From positions 1-11,550 of the forward strand of contig CAMWUU010000071.1 of assembly GCA_947177515.1 (NCBI GenBank): 11,550 bases of DNA, written 5' to 3'. The notes beneath the pieces were generated by a model. The model had not been told where the DNA came from. It saw only the letters and a list, made by a program, of their open reading frames with translations, and searched no databases. Source of the DNA: an uncultured Lachnospiraceae bacterium. GTDB taxonomy: Bacteria > Bacillota > Clostridia > Lachnospirales > Lachnospiraceae. The stretch's first letter is position 1. The number at the start of each line of letters is the position of its first letter. Positions 5,774 to 11,550 of this stretch are shown one piece after another. The position numbers and the translations under genes were made by a program.

Positions 5774-6802
5774 TTAATACCAATCGTGTTTCTCGTTACG
5801 GTCTAACGCATTGATTCGCGCCATCTCCTCCTCGGTCAATTCAAAATCAAACAATTCCGTATTTTCCCGAATATGATCCGGATTACTAGACCCCGGGATC
5901 ACTACCACCCCCTTTTGCAGATTCCAGCGCAGAATAACTTGTGCCGATGATTTCCCATGTGCCGCCGCAATCTGTAAGATTACCTCATTACCAAGCAATT
6001 CTGCCGTATATCCCCTGCCTCCAAGCGGATACCAGCCCTGGACTGCAATCCCAAGATTATGGATGTATGGGATCACATCATTTTCCTGATAATACGGGTG
6101 TATTTCGTTTTGGATTAAAGCGGGAGTAATATTAATCTGGGGCAAAAATTCCTCCAATTCTTCCACATACCAGTTCGATAAACCAACCGAACGGATCTTT
6201 CCATCTTCTATCGCTTTTTCAATTGCCAGATAGGCTTTTACATCCCCTTCCCCGGGATGGTGGAGCAGCATCATATCAATGTAACCAATATCTAATTTTT
6301 CAAGTGCCTCCTCAATCGCGGCCTCCGGGTTGGAAAACTGGTTTGGATACAGCTTGGTAATTACAAAAATTTCCTCCCTTGGTATGCCGGAGTTCCTGAC
6401 CGCTTCCCCCACACTTTCCTCATTATGATACATATAGGCAGTATCGATCAGGCGGACACCATTGTCCAGTGCCGACGTAACGGATTCTACACAGGTTTCC
6501 CCCGTCAGGCTGTAAGTGCCGATCCCGTATATGGGCATTTCATACCCGCTGTTTAATAAAACCGTTTTGGATTCAAAATTAAACGAAATATCCCCTGCAA
6601 CTTTATTACCATCCTCCTGTCCTTTTTCCTCTTCTTCGTTATCCGGATGATTTTCTGTTTGCTCCCCGGTTTTTATATCTTCTAAGATCCCCGGTTTCCC
6701 CTGCCCGTTTTCCGCCTGTGTTTTCTGCCCCGGATGCTGTCCACAGGCGGATAATATGGCTGCGACCAAAAAAGACAAAATAAAGTTAAACAGCTCTTTC
6801 AC
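5774..6802 (-). CDS. Aldo/keto reductase with a lipoprotein signal
   Basis: A 342-residue protein. Residues 1-20 are a lipoprotein signal ending in LSAC (C20). Residues 21-72 are an acidic, low-complexity linker with an EEEE run. From about 73 to the end is an AKR TIM barrel. The catalytic tetrad is visible as D120 and Y125 (DTAYMYHNE), K150 (TKLYP) and H181 (LLHHP). NADPH-site sequences such as GLSNW, IQNEIHP and IPGSSNPDHI are also present. The family reduces aldehydes and ketones with NADPH and is normally cytoplasmic and about 280 residues, so the leader and linker are the unusual part. The start is GTG at 6802, with AAGGAGG six bases upstream inside the preceding acetyltransferase gene, which it overlaps by 17 bp. 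How a surface-tethered AKR would obtain NADPH is unclear. The substrate is unknown. Confidence 0.93.
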   Translation of the reverse strand: MKELFNFILSFLVAAILSACGQHPGQKTQAENGQGKPGILEDIKTGEQTENHPDNEEEEKGQEDGNKVAGDISFNFESKTVLLNSGYEMPIYGIGTYSLTGETCVESVTSALDNGVRLIDTAYMYHNEESVGEAVRNSGIPREEIFVITKLYPNQFSNPEAAIEEALEKLDIGYIDMMLLHHPGEGDVKAYLAIEKAIEDGKIRSVGLSNWYVEELEEFLPQINITPALIQNEIHPYYQENDVIPYIHNLGIAVQGWYPLGGRGYTAELLGNEVILQIAAAHGKSSAQVILRWNLQKGVVVIPGSSNPDHIRENTELFDFELTEEEMARINALDRNEKHDWY

Positions 6803-7391
6803 ATGGCACCTCCTTTTCCTGAATGGCCTTTATTTTCTTTGCGGGAACACCGCCCACCACTGTCATGGCAGGAACATCCCGTGCCACCACGGCTCCCGCC
6901 GCGACCACCGCATAATCGCCGATCGTCACCCCCGGCAATATGGTTGCGTTAGAACCAATCCATACATGGGTACCGATTTTTATTGGTGCATAATGATTCT
7001 TCCGGTTTTCCCTTGGATTAAGATCATGGTTGATGGTTGCCAACACAACATTGTGCCCAATCAGTGCGCTATCCCCGATCTCTATCCCGCCCTGATCCTG
7101 AAAATGGCATCCTGAATTAATAAAAACATCTTTTCCAATCGTAATATTTTTCCCAAAATCTGTATAGAACGGTGGAAAGAGCCGGAATGAATCCTCCACT
7201 TTTTTTCCGGTGAGTCTTCCCATAATCTCCCTAATTTCCTCCGGTGTATGGTACTTCGTATTAAGTTCCATCCCAATGCGGATTGCTTCCTGAAAAAGTT
7301 CATCCGCATATGCGTCACGTTCCTTATTTTCTCCTGCTCCTTGCAAAAAACAGTAAATCACATCGTTTACTGTTATTTTCTTTGATGTCAC
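6786..7391 (-). CDS. Sugar O-acetyltransferase (maltose/galactoside acetyltransferase-like, left-handed beta-helix)
   Basis: A 201-residue acetyl-CoA-dependent acetyltransferase of the hexapeptide-repeat class, close to the Maa/LacA/NodL type. Residues about 20-75 are the helical maltose-acetyltransferase cap (AYADELFQEAIRIGMELN, then the PPFYTDFGKNI segment). Residues about 80-185 are hexapeptide repeats (ITIGKDVFIN, IEIGDSALIGHNV, IKIGTHVWIGSNATILPGVTIGDYAVVAAGAVV), closing with VVGGVPAKKIK. H122 in INHD is the likely catalytic histidine. The start is GTG at 7391 with AAGGAG nine bases upstream; an ATG in between stops after one codon. It is the first gene of the LysR-flanked operon and has a leader of about 210 bases. 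Acetyltransferases of this type are often seen beside redox enzymes, but the acceptor here is not known. Confidence 0.93.
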   Translation of the reverse strand: MTSKKITVNDVIYCFLQGAGENKERDAYADELFQEAIRIGMELNTKYHTPEEIREIMGRLTGKKVEDSFRLFPPFYTDFGKNITIGKDVFINSGCHFQDQGGIEIGDSALIGHNVVLATINHDLNPRENRKNHYAPIKIGTHVWIGSNATILPGVTIGDYAVVAAGAVVARDVPAMTVVGGVPAKKIKAIQEKEVPCERAV

Positions 7392-7607
7392 AATCTACAT
7401 CTCCTTTCCTATTCCGGCAGAGTATGGACCCGGTTTCGTCACCAAATTTTTCGGGACGATGGATTTCATCCGTCATTAAAGTGATCTGTGCCGCTTTTGC
7501 CGCTTCCTCTACCTGGTTTACTTTTACCTTTTGCAATCGTCCATGCAGCCCCACCCCCCAGGATCAGGCACCCAATGCAATTTTGGGTCTTTTGCTTTCC
7601 TGGTTCT
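7392..7607 (-). other. Long leader of the redox operon, no convincing gene
   Basis: About 210 bases lie between the predicted transcription start (near 7601) and the acetyltransferase GTG. Two frames remain open here on the minus strand. One from a GTG at 7554 would overlap the acetyltransferase start and give a charged 76-residue product without a clear ribosome binding site. Another, starting at 7612 before the transcription start, has a glycine-rich hydrophobic core. Neither is convincing. The leader may hold a regulatory RNA or a gene remnant. Confidence 0.35.
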
Positions 7608-7636
7608 ATCATAAACCAGCTAAAGAAGAATATCAA
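7608..7636 (-). promoter_or_regulatory. Promoter of the redox operon
   Basis: The minus strand has TTGATA (7636-7631), a 17-base spacer and TATGAT (7613-7608), giving a start near 7601. Two LysR-type dyads lie directly upstream, the nearer one centred at about -66, the usual position of a LysR recognition site. Confidence 0.65.
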
Positions 7637-7657
7637 ATACATATAAAGAATGAAATG

Positions 7658-7701
7658 TCATACTTTTTAAATATGGCATTTTCCATACTTGAAAAGTATG
7701 G
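7658..7701. promoter_or_regulatory. Tandem LysR-type operator dyads
   Basis: Site 2 is CCATACTT-GAA-AAGTATGG (7683-7701), a perfect 8-3-8 dyad containing the T-N11-A core of LysR boxes. Site 1 is TCATACTT-TTT-AAATATGG (7658-7676), the same motif with two arm changes. The centres are 25 bp apart (7667 and 7692). Site 1 is near -66 of the operon promoter and site 2 overlaps the -35 of the lysR gene. This fits activation of the operon and autorepression of the regulator by the neighbouring LysR protein. Confidence 0.72.
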
Positions 7702-7717
7702 GATTATCTGTTAATAT
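7689..7717 (+). promoter_or_regulatory. Promoter of the LysR gene
   Basis: TTGAAA (7689-7694), 17 bases, then TAATAT (7712-7717) precede the lysR start by 31 bases. The -35 lies inside the right-hand operator dyad, so bound regulator should block its own promoter. Confidence 0.7.
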
Positions 7718-7748
7718 CAAAGCAAAAGCCTAACAGGGGGGATTTTGT

Positions 7749-8624
7749 TTGGATATCCGGGTATTACAGTATTTCCTTGCAGTCGCAAGGGAAGAAAGCA
7801 TCACAAAAGCAGCGGAGGCACTTCATATGACACAGCCTCCGCTCTCTCGGCAGTTAAAAGATCTGGAAGAAGAATTGGGAAAACAGCTCCTTATCCGTGG
7901 AAGCAAAAAAGTCACCCTGACAGAGGACGGAATGCTGCTTCGAAAACGTGCGGAAGAACTGGTTGACCTGATGGAAAAAACAAAAACAGAACTGACATCT
8001 TCTAGCGAAAATATCAGCGGGGATATTTATATTGGCTGCGGGGAAACCGAAAGTATTTCCTTTCTGGCACAGGCTGCAAGGAAGCTTCAGGAAAAACATC
8101 CCCTTATCCACTATCATATTTACAGCGGGGATGCGGAACGCGTTATGGAAAAACTGGATAAAGGCCTGATTGACTTTGGTCTGTTAGTTGGGGAAGTCGA
8201 TATTGGCCGGTATGACCACCTGAAACTTCCACAAAATGATTTGTGGGGCGTTTTAATGCGAAAGGACAGCCCATTAGCAAAAAAAGAGTCCATTCTTGCA
8301 AAAGATTTATGGGACAAGCCCCTGATCATATCCCACCAAGCTTCAGCCAATACAGCAATGCTTCAATGGCTAAAATCCGATATTTCCAAGCTCAACATCG
8401 TTGCAACTTACGATTTGATTTATAACGCAGCGCAATTTGTTAAAAAAGGCTTTGGGTATGTTATTGCATTGGACAAACTCATCAATACAGCGGGGGACAG
8501 CAATCTCTGTTTCAGACCGCTTTCCCCTACTTTTGAGGCAGAACTTTATATTGTCTGGAAAAAATATCAGGTTCTTTCAAGAGCCTCCCGCATATTTCTC
8601 CATCAATTAAAGATAGAAACTTAA
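7749..8624 (+). CDS. LysR-family transcriptional regulator
   Basis: A 291-residue LysR-type regulator. The N-terminal winged helix-turn-helix is unmistakable: MDIRVLQYFLAVAREESITK, then AAEALHMTQPPLSRQLKDLE (21-40) and a GKQLLIRGSKKVTLTEDG wing ending near residue 61. A linker helix follows, then a periplasmic-binding-protein-like effector domain (about 90-290). The start is TTG at 7749, placed seven bases after AGGGGGG; this gives the standard LysR N-terminus, and no ATG alternative exists in frame. Length is typical. It diverges from the acetyltransferase-AKR-flavoprotein operon, and the shared gap has two matching dyads, so it very probably controls that operon. The co-inducer is unknown; a quinone, aldehyde or redox-active compound would suit the target enzymes, but that is inference. 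Confidence 0.95.
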   Translation: MDIRVLQYFLAVAREESITKAAEALHMTQPPLSRQLKDLEEELGKQLLIRGSKKVTLTEDGMLLRKRAEELVDLMEKTKTELTSSSENISGDIYIGCGETESISFLAQAARKLQEKHPLIHYHIYSGDAERVMEKLDKGLIDFGLLVGEVDIGRYDHLKLPQNDLWGVLMRKDSPLAKKESILAKDLWDKPLIISHQASANTAMLQWLKSDISKLNIVATYDLIYNAAQFVKKGFGYVIALDKLINTAGDSNLCFRPLSPTFEAELYIVWKKYQVLSRASRIFLHQLKIET

Positions 8625-8774
8625 ACATAGTTTTTGTGCACCGTCACACAAAACACACCCGGTCAGGCATCCCACAACCTAACCATGCCATTATAATTTC
8701 CAGAAAACTAATGATCTTTTTCTAAAAATCCGCAACCACTTGAAATTACTGGACATTCTGACTTTTGGGAAAAA

Positions 8775-9701
8775 TCACCTGTTTTCTTTGTTTAACTGTT
8801 TTGTAGACCACACAATCATAAAAACCGCCATTCCAAGTACAATTATACTTATGCCTGCCCCCGTAGCGGCTGTCATAACCTGACGTAACATGGGATCATC
8901 AGCAGCACCAAACTGTGTCAGCATAGCCGTTTCCAGGGAAAGCATGGACACCAGCGCCGCCGTCAGATTTATTATTTTTGCTGCTGACAAAACCGGGCTT
9001 TTATACTTTCGGAATTTTACCACATTCCGGACAGCCATAATCGTTGCATAAAACGCATAGATCGCCATAATATAAATCAAGATCCCAGGATACTCAAACC
9101 CACTGTTTTGATGTACAACAAGAACAACAATCCCCGACAATGCGAAATTCATAAACAGCAAAATAATCCCACATAAACGGTACCGTTTCCATTCCATAGC
9201 CTGATCCCTTTCTTCCTTCCTCACAGAAGAAAGCAGGGATGCCCGCATAACAGCAAGCAAAATATAATAGACCGCCAGCGTTGCAAACCACACCGAATGA
9301 TAAAAGATCCCTGAAAACATCTTTATGCCCGCATATAAAAGATTAATTACAAATCCCCGATACAAGGCAGTTTTCGCCCGGAACGCATCCTCCTTTAAAT
9401 ATCGTTCCACGAAAGGAATCCCCAATATCCTGCTTACAAACGGATTTTCTTTTATCCCCTGCCGGATAAGACTAACAACGACGGTGATCCTTGTAACTGT
9501 AATAACAAATGCATACGCAGAGAAAAAGTACGAAATATAGGCAATCACCGGGTTCACGTTTTCCCCCGCAAGTGCATAAATAACAAGCGCGTAGGACGGA
9601 ACCGATATCAGCAGGGTGGGAAGCGGCGGCAAAAAAAAGACTTTATTTAATATTTTCATGCATTTCTGCCTGAATGCTCCCCTCGTTCTTTGTCCCCCCA
9701 T
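8775..9701 (-). CDS. Multi-span membrane protein of unknown function
   Basis: A 308-residue, strongly hydrophobic protein that I do not recognise. About seven or eight membrane segments are visible, near residues 20-45, 50-80, 118-160 (probably two), 175-198, 205-232, 237-265 and 278-303. A charged stretch near 80-115 (KENPFVSRILGIPFVERYLK) separates the second and third, and another near 162-175 (RKEERDQAMEWKRYR) separates later spans. No catalytic or transport motif stands out. The ATG at 9701 has AAGGAGG seven bases upstream; a later ATG at residue 15 lacks one. It lies 95 bp downstream of the ZIP transporter gene on the same strand, with no terminator between them, but has its own likely promoter and a hairpin at its 5' end. 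A role in metal handling is only a guess from position. Confidence 0.85.
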   Translation of the reverse strand: MGGQRTRGAFRQKCMKILNKVFFLPPLPTLLISVPSYALVIYALAGENVNPVIAYISYFFSAYAFVITVTRITVVVSLIRQGIKENPFVSRILGIPFVERYLKEDAFRAKTALYRGFVINLLYAGIKMFSGIFYHSVWFATLAVYYILLAVMRASLLSSVRKEERDQAMEWKRYRLCGIILLFMNFALSGIVVLVVHQNSGFEYPGILIYIMAIYAFYATIMAVRNVVKFRKYKSPVLSAAKIINLTAALVSMLSLETAMLTQFGAADDPMLRQVMTAATGAGISIIVLGMAVFMIVWSTKQLNKENR

Positions 9702-9714
9702 TGGACACCTCCTT

Positions 9715-9744
9715 ATATACGGCGTTTTCTTCTTCGCCGTATAT
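9715..9744 (-). promoter_or_regulatory. Ten-bp dyad at the 5' end of the membrane-protein transcript
   Basis: ATATACGGCG (9715-9724) and CGCCGTATAT (9735-9744) are exact reverse complements with a 10-base purine-rich loop on the transcribed strand. The dyad starts at the predicted transcription start (about 9745) and ends directly before the AAGGAGG of the gene. It could be an operator that blocks initiation, or a 5' RNA hairpin affecting stability or ribosome access. Confidence 0.6.
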
Positions 9745-9751
9745 CAAGGTT

Positions 9752-9779
9752 ATCATACTTTTATTTATATTTTGTTTAA
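9752..9779 (-). promoter_or_regulatory. Putative promoter of the membrane-protein gene
   Basis: The minus strand shows TTAAAC, 16 bases of AT-rich spacer, and TATGAT (9757-9752). The -10 is good and the -35 moderate. It lies between the ZIP gene stop and the 10-bp dyad. Confidence 0.5.
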
Positions 9780-9796
9780 GATTTGTGTCCATTTGC

Positions 9797-10579
9797 TTAT
9801 CCCAGTGCCACATCCAGCGCCATCATAACCGTAAAACCCGCTGCAAACAGAACCGTTCCCAAGTTAGAATGGTTTCCTTCTGACATCTCTGGGATCAGTT
9901 CCTCCACTACCACGTAGATCATTGCCCCTGCAGCAAAGCTTAACAAATATGGCAGGAAGGGAACGATAAAACCCGCCGCAAGTATGGTCAGTACCGCACC
10001 CACCGGTTCCACTGCGCCGGAAAGCGTACCATAAAAAAATGCCTTTCTTCTGCTGATACCCTCTGCCCGCAAAGGCATGGAGATAATCGCACCTTCTGGA
10101 AAGTTTTGTATAGCAATTCCCAGTGCAAGCGTAAACGCACCCATAGCGCCAATCCCCGCCTTCCCTAAAAGCCACCCTGCATAGACCACACCCACAGCCA
10201 TACCCTCCGGAAAATTATGGAGTGTCACTGCAAGCACCAGCATGGTGGTCTTTTGCAGGCTACTTTTTGGTCCTTCTGCCTTGGTACTATTCATATGCAG
10301 ATGGGGTACCAACCGATCCAAAACCAGCAGGAACAGGATCCCAAACCAAAAACCAACCACCGCGGGCAAAAATGCCCACTGCCCCTTTTCCTGCGACTGC
10401 TCCATAGCCGGAACCAGCAGACTAAAGATAGCGGCTGCCACCATAACCCCCGCCGCAAACCCAGTCAATGCCCTCTGTAGCATGGGATTTAGTTTCCTCT
10501 TCATAAACAGCACACAGGCAGACCCAAACATTGTCCCAAGAAAGGGTATCAGAATGCCAAAAAAAACCTGCGTCCGCAT
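9797..10579 (-). CDS. ZIP-family metal transporter
   Basis: A 260-residue integral membrane transporter of the ZIP (zinc/iron-regulated) family, which carries Zn2+, Fe2+ or Mn2+ across the cytoplasmic membrane, usually inward. About eight spans are visible. The metal-site motifs are HNFPEG (H121-G126) in the fourth span and QNFPEG (Q158-G163) in the fifth, where the usual second histidine is Q, as in the GufA-like branch. EP at 191-192 and EELIPE at 226-231 complete the pattern. A short cytoplasmic loop with HLH (93-95) may bind metal. I chose the ATG at 10579 because AGGGGGT precedes it and the product then begins in the first span; the upstream in-frame start at 10630 lies inside the preceding gene. 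It follows the HMA-protein gene by four bases, so the two form an operon. The metal is not determined. Confidence 0.93.
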   Translation of the reverse strand: MRTQVFFGILIPFLGTMFGSACVLFMKRKLNPMLQRALTGFAAGVMVAAAIFSLLVPAMEQSQEKGQWAFLPAVVGFWFGILFLLVLDRLVPHLHMNSTKAEGPKSSLQKTTMLVLAVTLHNFPEGMAVGVVYAGWLLGKAGIGAMGAFTLALGIAIQNFPEGAIISMPLRAEGISRRKAFFYGTLSGAVEPVGAVLTILAAGFIVPFLPYLLSFAAGAMIYVVVEELIPEMSEGNHSNLGTVLFAAGFTVMMALDVALG

Positions 10580-10583
10580 AGCA

Positions 10584-10841
10584 TCACCCCCTGAATGCAA
10601 AAAACAGCCCTTTCTTCTTATATGGCTCACTGCTTACCGATACCACATCATAGCCCGCTTTTGCCACAACATTTTTAAGTTCCTGCTCCGGTATGTCTTC
10701 TTTCGCAATAATAACAGTCTGATTTTTTGTATGTGAACTTGTTACCTTTTTAACCGGAAAGGCGTTCCTTACCGCCTCATTAATATGTGCCTCGCACATG
10801 CCGCAGGCCATTCCTTCTATACCCACTATTATTTTCACCAT
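10584..10841 (-). CDS. Heavy-metal-associated (HMA) domain protein, CopZ-like
   Basis: An 85-residue small cytoplasmic metal-binding protein. It starts MVKIIVGIEGMACGMCEAHI, where C13 and C16 form the GMxCxxC metal site of the HMA/ferredoxin-like fold. The rest follows the beta-alpha-beta-beta-alpha-beta order: INEAVRN helix, VKKVTSSHTKNQTVII strands, IPEQELKNVVAKAGYDVVSV. A basic aromatic tail (YKKKGLFFAFRG) extends past the fold. AAGGAGG lies seven bases before the ATG. Proteins of this type deliver Cu+ or related ions to ATPases or regulators; here the partner gene is a ZIP transporter rather than a P-type ATPase, so the bound metal is uncertain. Its last codons contain the ribosome binding site of the ZIP gene, indicating coupled translation. 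Confidence 0.92.
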   Translation of the reverse strand: MVKIIVGIEGMACGMCEAHINEAVRNAFPVKKVTSSHTKNQTVIIAKEDIPEQELKNVVAKAGYDVVSVSSEPYKKKGLFFAFRG

Positions 10842-10975
10842 AAAATCTCCTCCTTATCCTGTAAATTCCCTTTTGATATTAAGTCCAACCCCATAAACCA
10901 TCCTTTTCCAAACGGATATCCTTTTCTTTCTCCATTAAATTTATATGCTAATATATATCCGCACATCCGACTTAT

Positions 10976-10991
10976 GTTAGTTATGACTAAC
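10976..10991 (-). promoter_or_regulatory. Candidate DtxR-family-like operator upstream of the metal operon
   Basis: GTTAGT (10976-10981) and ACTAAC (10986-10991) form a perfect 6-bp-arm dyad with a 4-base centre, resembling the TTAG...CTAA pattern of DtxR/IdeR-type iron or manganese repressor sites. TTGATA, a possible -35 on the minus strand, directly abuts it (10992-10997), so a bound repressor would cover the promoter. A clear -10 is not evident: the best candidates are TAAGTC with a 17-base spacer or AT-rich sequence further down. It lies about 135 bases upstream of the HMA gene. Confidence 0.45.
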
Positions 10992-11119
10992 TATCAATAG
11001 GATAACACGCCCTCTGCATTTTTGTCAATAGAAAAATAAATTTGCTATTTCAAGTGATAAATGTACAATGTTCTAAATCCTGCAATTATGCGTAATGATA
11101 CCTGTCTTTGTGTTGACCC

Positions 11120-11150
11120 AAAAAAATCAGCATTCCATCCGGTGCTGATT
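11120..11150 (-). terminator. Intrinsic terminator on the minus strand
   Basis: Read on the minus strand, AATCAGCA pairs perfectly with TGCTGATT around a 10-base loop in which CC and GG can also pair. Seven T residues follow, two of them shared with the stem. It would end minus-strand transcripts entering from the right, such as the partial gene at 11388-11550, and insulate the metal operon. Confidence 0.75.
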
Positions 11151-11299
11151 ATGTAATGGATTTCCTGCATATGAAAATAAGGGAGCTGCCAGCCGATAAG
11201 CAGATTGTACCGTTACAGGAGCATGGGGTTAAATTGGATAAGAAAATTGAATTGTACAGAAAAAAAACTGAATGCGTAAACACCAGTGGGGCAGGATAA
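11150..11299 (+). pseudogene. Possible C-terminal remnant of a coiled-coil (MerR-like) regulator
   Basis: A plus-strand frame without a ribosome binding site reads through residues such as FLHMKIRELPADK and LDKKIELYRKKTEC and ends in TAA at 11297-11299. The charged helical tail with a KLDKKIELY-type pattern resembles the C-terminal dimerisation helix of MerR-family regulators. The frame enters the terminator hairpin at its 5' end and no DNA-binding domain is present, so if real it is a truncated relic. It could also be a chance open frame. Confidence 0.28.
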
Positions 11300-11309
11300 C
11301 CCGCCCCAC
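11286..11309. repeat. GC-rich hairpin
   Basis: GTGGGGC (11286-11292) and GCCCCAC (11303-11309) are exact reverse complements. After one mismatch two more pairs form around an ATAA loop. The stop codon of the remnant frame lies in the loop region. No T-tract follows on either strand. Confidence 0.6.
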
Positions 11310-11387
11310 AATCCCCTCTATACCGATACAGACATTTACCATTCTAAATACAATACTGTTCCGCAAACAAGTAACTAGCTATCAAAT

Positions 11388-11550
11388 TTAGTTAGCCTTC
11401 AAGCATATTTCCTGGATATTTGGGAAAACAGAATTGGTCGGATTTTTCTTGCAATACAAAATTCTATCAATTCCTTCATTTTGTATTGCATACCATCCAG
11501 CCTCAACCGATAGTTCAAAAACCTTTTCCATTTCTAATTCCGGATACGAC
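11388..11550 (-). CDS. C-terminal end of an unknown protein, cut by the window edge
   Basis: The minus strand is open from the right edge to a TAA at 11388-11390, giving 53 residues. They read like real protein: YPELEMEKVFELSVEAGWYA, then acidic and hydrophobic residues, ending IQEICLKAN. The frame was judged by its balanced composition and by the terminator further along the same strand at 11120-11150. I do not recognise the family, and the start is outside the window. The sequence includes a perfect 13-bp inverted repeat (11450-11462 and 11478-11490), unusual inside a gene and a reason for caution. Confidence 0.4.
   Translation of the reverse strand, partial: SYPELEMEKVFELSVEAGWYAIQNEGIDRILYCKKNPTNSVFPNIQEICLKAN

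Noticed and set aside
7466..7612. A 48-codon minus-strand frame with a glycine-rich hydrophobic core, resembling a small membrane or bacteriocin-like peptide
   Set aside because: It begins within the -10 of the predicted operon promoter, so that transcript would not include its start, and it has no ribosome binding site.
7745..7966. Alternative plus-strand frame at the start of lysR
   Set aside because: It is a frame-shifted shadow of the LysR helix-turn-helix region. The TTG frame starting at 7749 gives the conserved N-terminus.
10242..10736. Long plus-strand open frame opposite the ZIP and HMA genes
   Set aside because: Both minus-strand genes show clear family motifs and ribosome binding sites. 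The opposite frame has neither and crosses the gene junction.
1..11550. CRISPR array, tRNA, rRNA, insertion sequence or prophage genes
   Set aside because: I saw no regularly spaced repeats, no tRNA-like cloverleaf or rRNA sequence, and no transposase or integrase motif in any frame.

Overview
The window looks like chromosomal DNA from a Gram-positive gut anaerobe of the class Clostridia, most likely Lachnospiraceae. The reasons are moderate G+C content, strong AGGAGG-type ribosome binding sites, GTG and TTG starts at genes with good upstream sites, lipoprotein signals of Gram-positive type, and a gene set typical of that family (GPH sugar symporter with AraC regulator, Flavodoxin_4 lipoprotein, LysR-controlled redox operon). 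The species is not identifiable from the sequence alone.

Layout, left to right. Positions 1-640 hold no intact gene. They carry a MerR-type promoter with a 19-bp spacer reading off the left edge, a perfect 15-bp-arm palindrome and scraps of open frame. Positions 641-2214 (minus) hold a possible 45-residue small ORF downstream of a GPH-family sugar:cation symporter. The symporter is transcribed divergently from an AraC regulator (2577-3437, plus) through back-to-back promoters. An OmpR-type response regulator follows (3529-4188, plus) with no histidine kinase beside it.

The centre is a minus-strand operon, 7391 down to 4320: a hexapeptide-repeat O-acetyltransferase, an aldo/keto reductase with a lipoprotein signal, an iron-sulfur-flavoprotein-like FMN reductase, and a Flavodoxin_4 lipoprotein. 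It ends in a strong terminator that contains the last stop codon. A divergent LysR gene (7749-8624) adjoins it. The gap between them has two copies of an 8-3-8 dyad 25 bp apart, one centred near -66 of the operon promoter and the other overlapping the -35 of lysR, which is the classical LysR activator/autorepressor layout. This redox module, with two tethered oxidoreductases on similar acidic linkers, is the most interesting part of the window.

The right-hand minus-strand cluster is a CopZ-like heavy-metal-associated protein (10841-10584), a ZIP metal transporter (10579-9797), and an unrecognised multi-span membrane protein (9701-8775). The last has its own likely promoter and a 10-bp-arm hairpin at its transcription start. 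A GTTAGT/ACTAAC dyad upstream of the metal genes resembles DtxR-family operators. The last 700 bases hold a terminator, a possible remnant of a regulator gene, a GC-rich hairpin and the C-terminal end of an unknown minus-strand gene that runs off the window.
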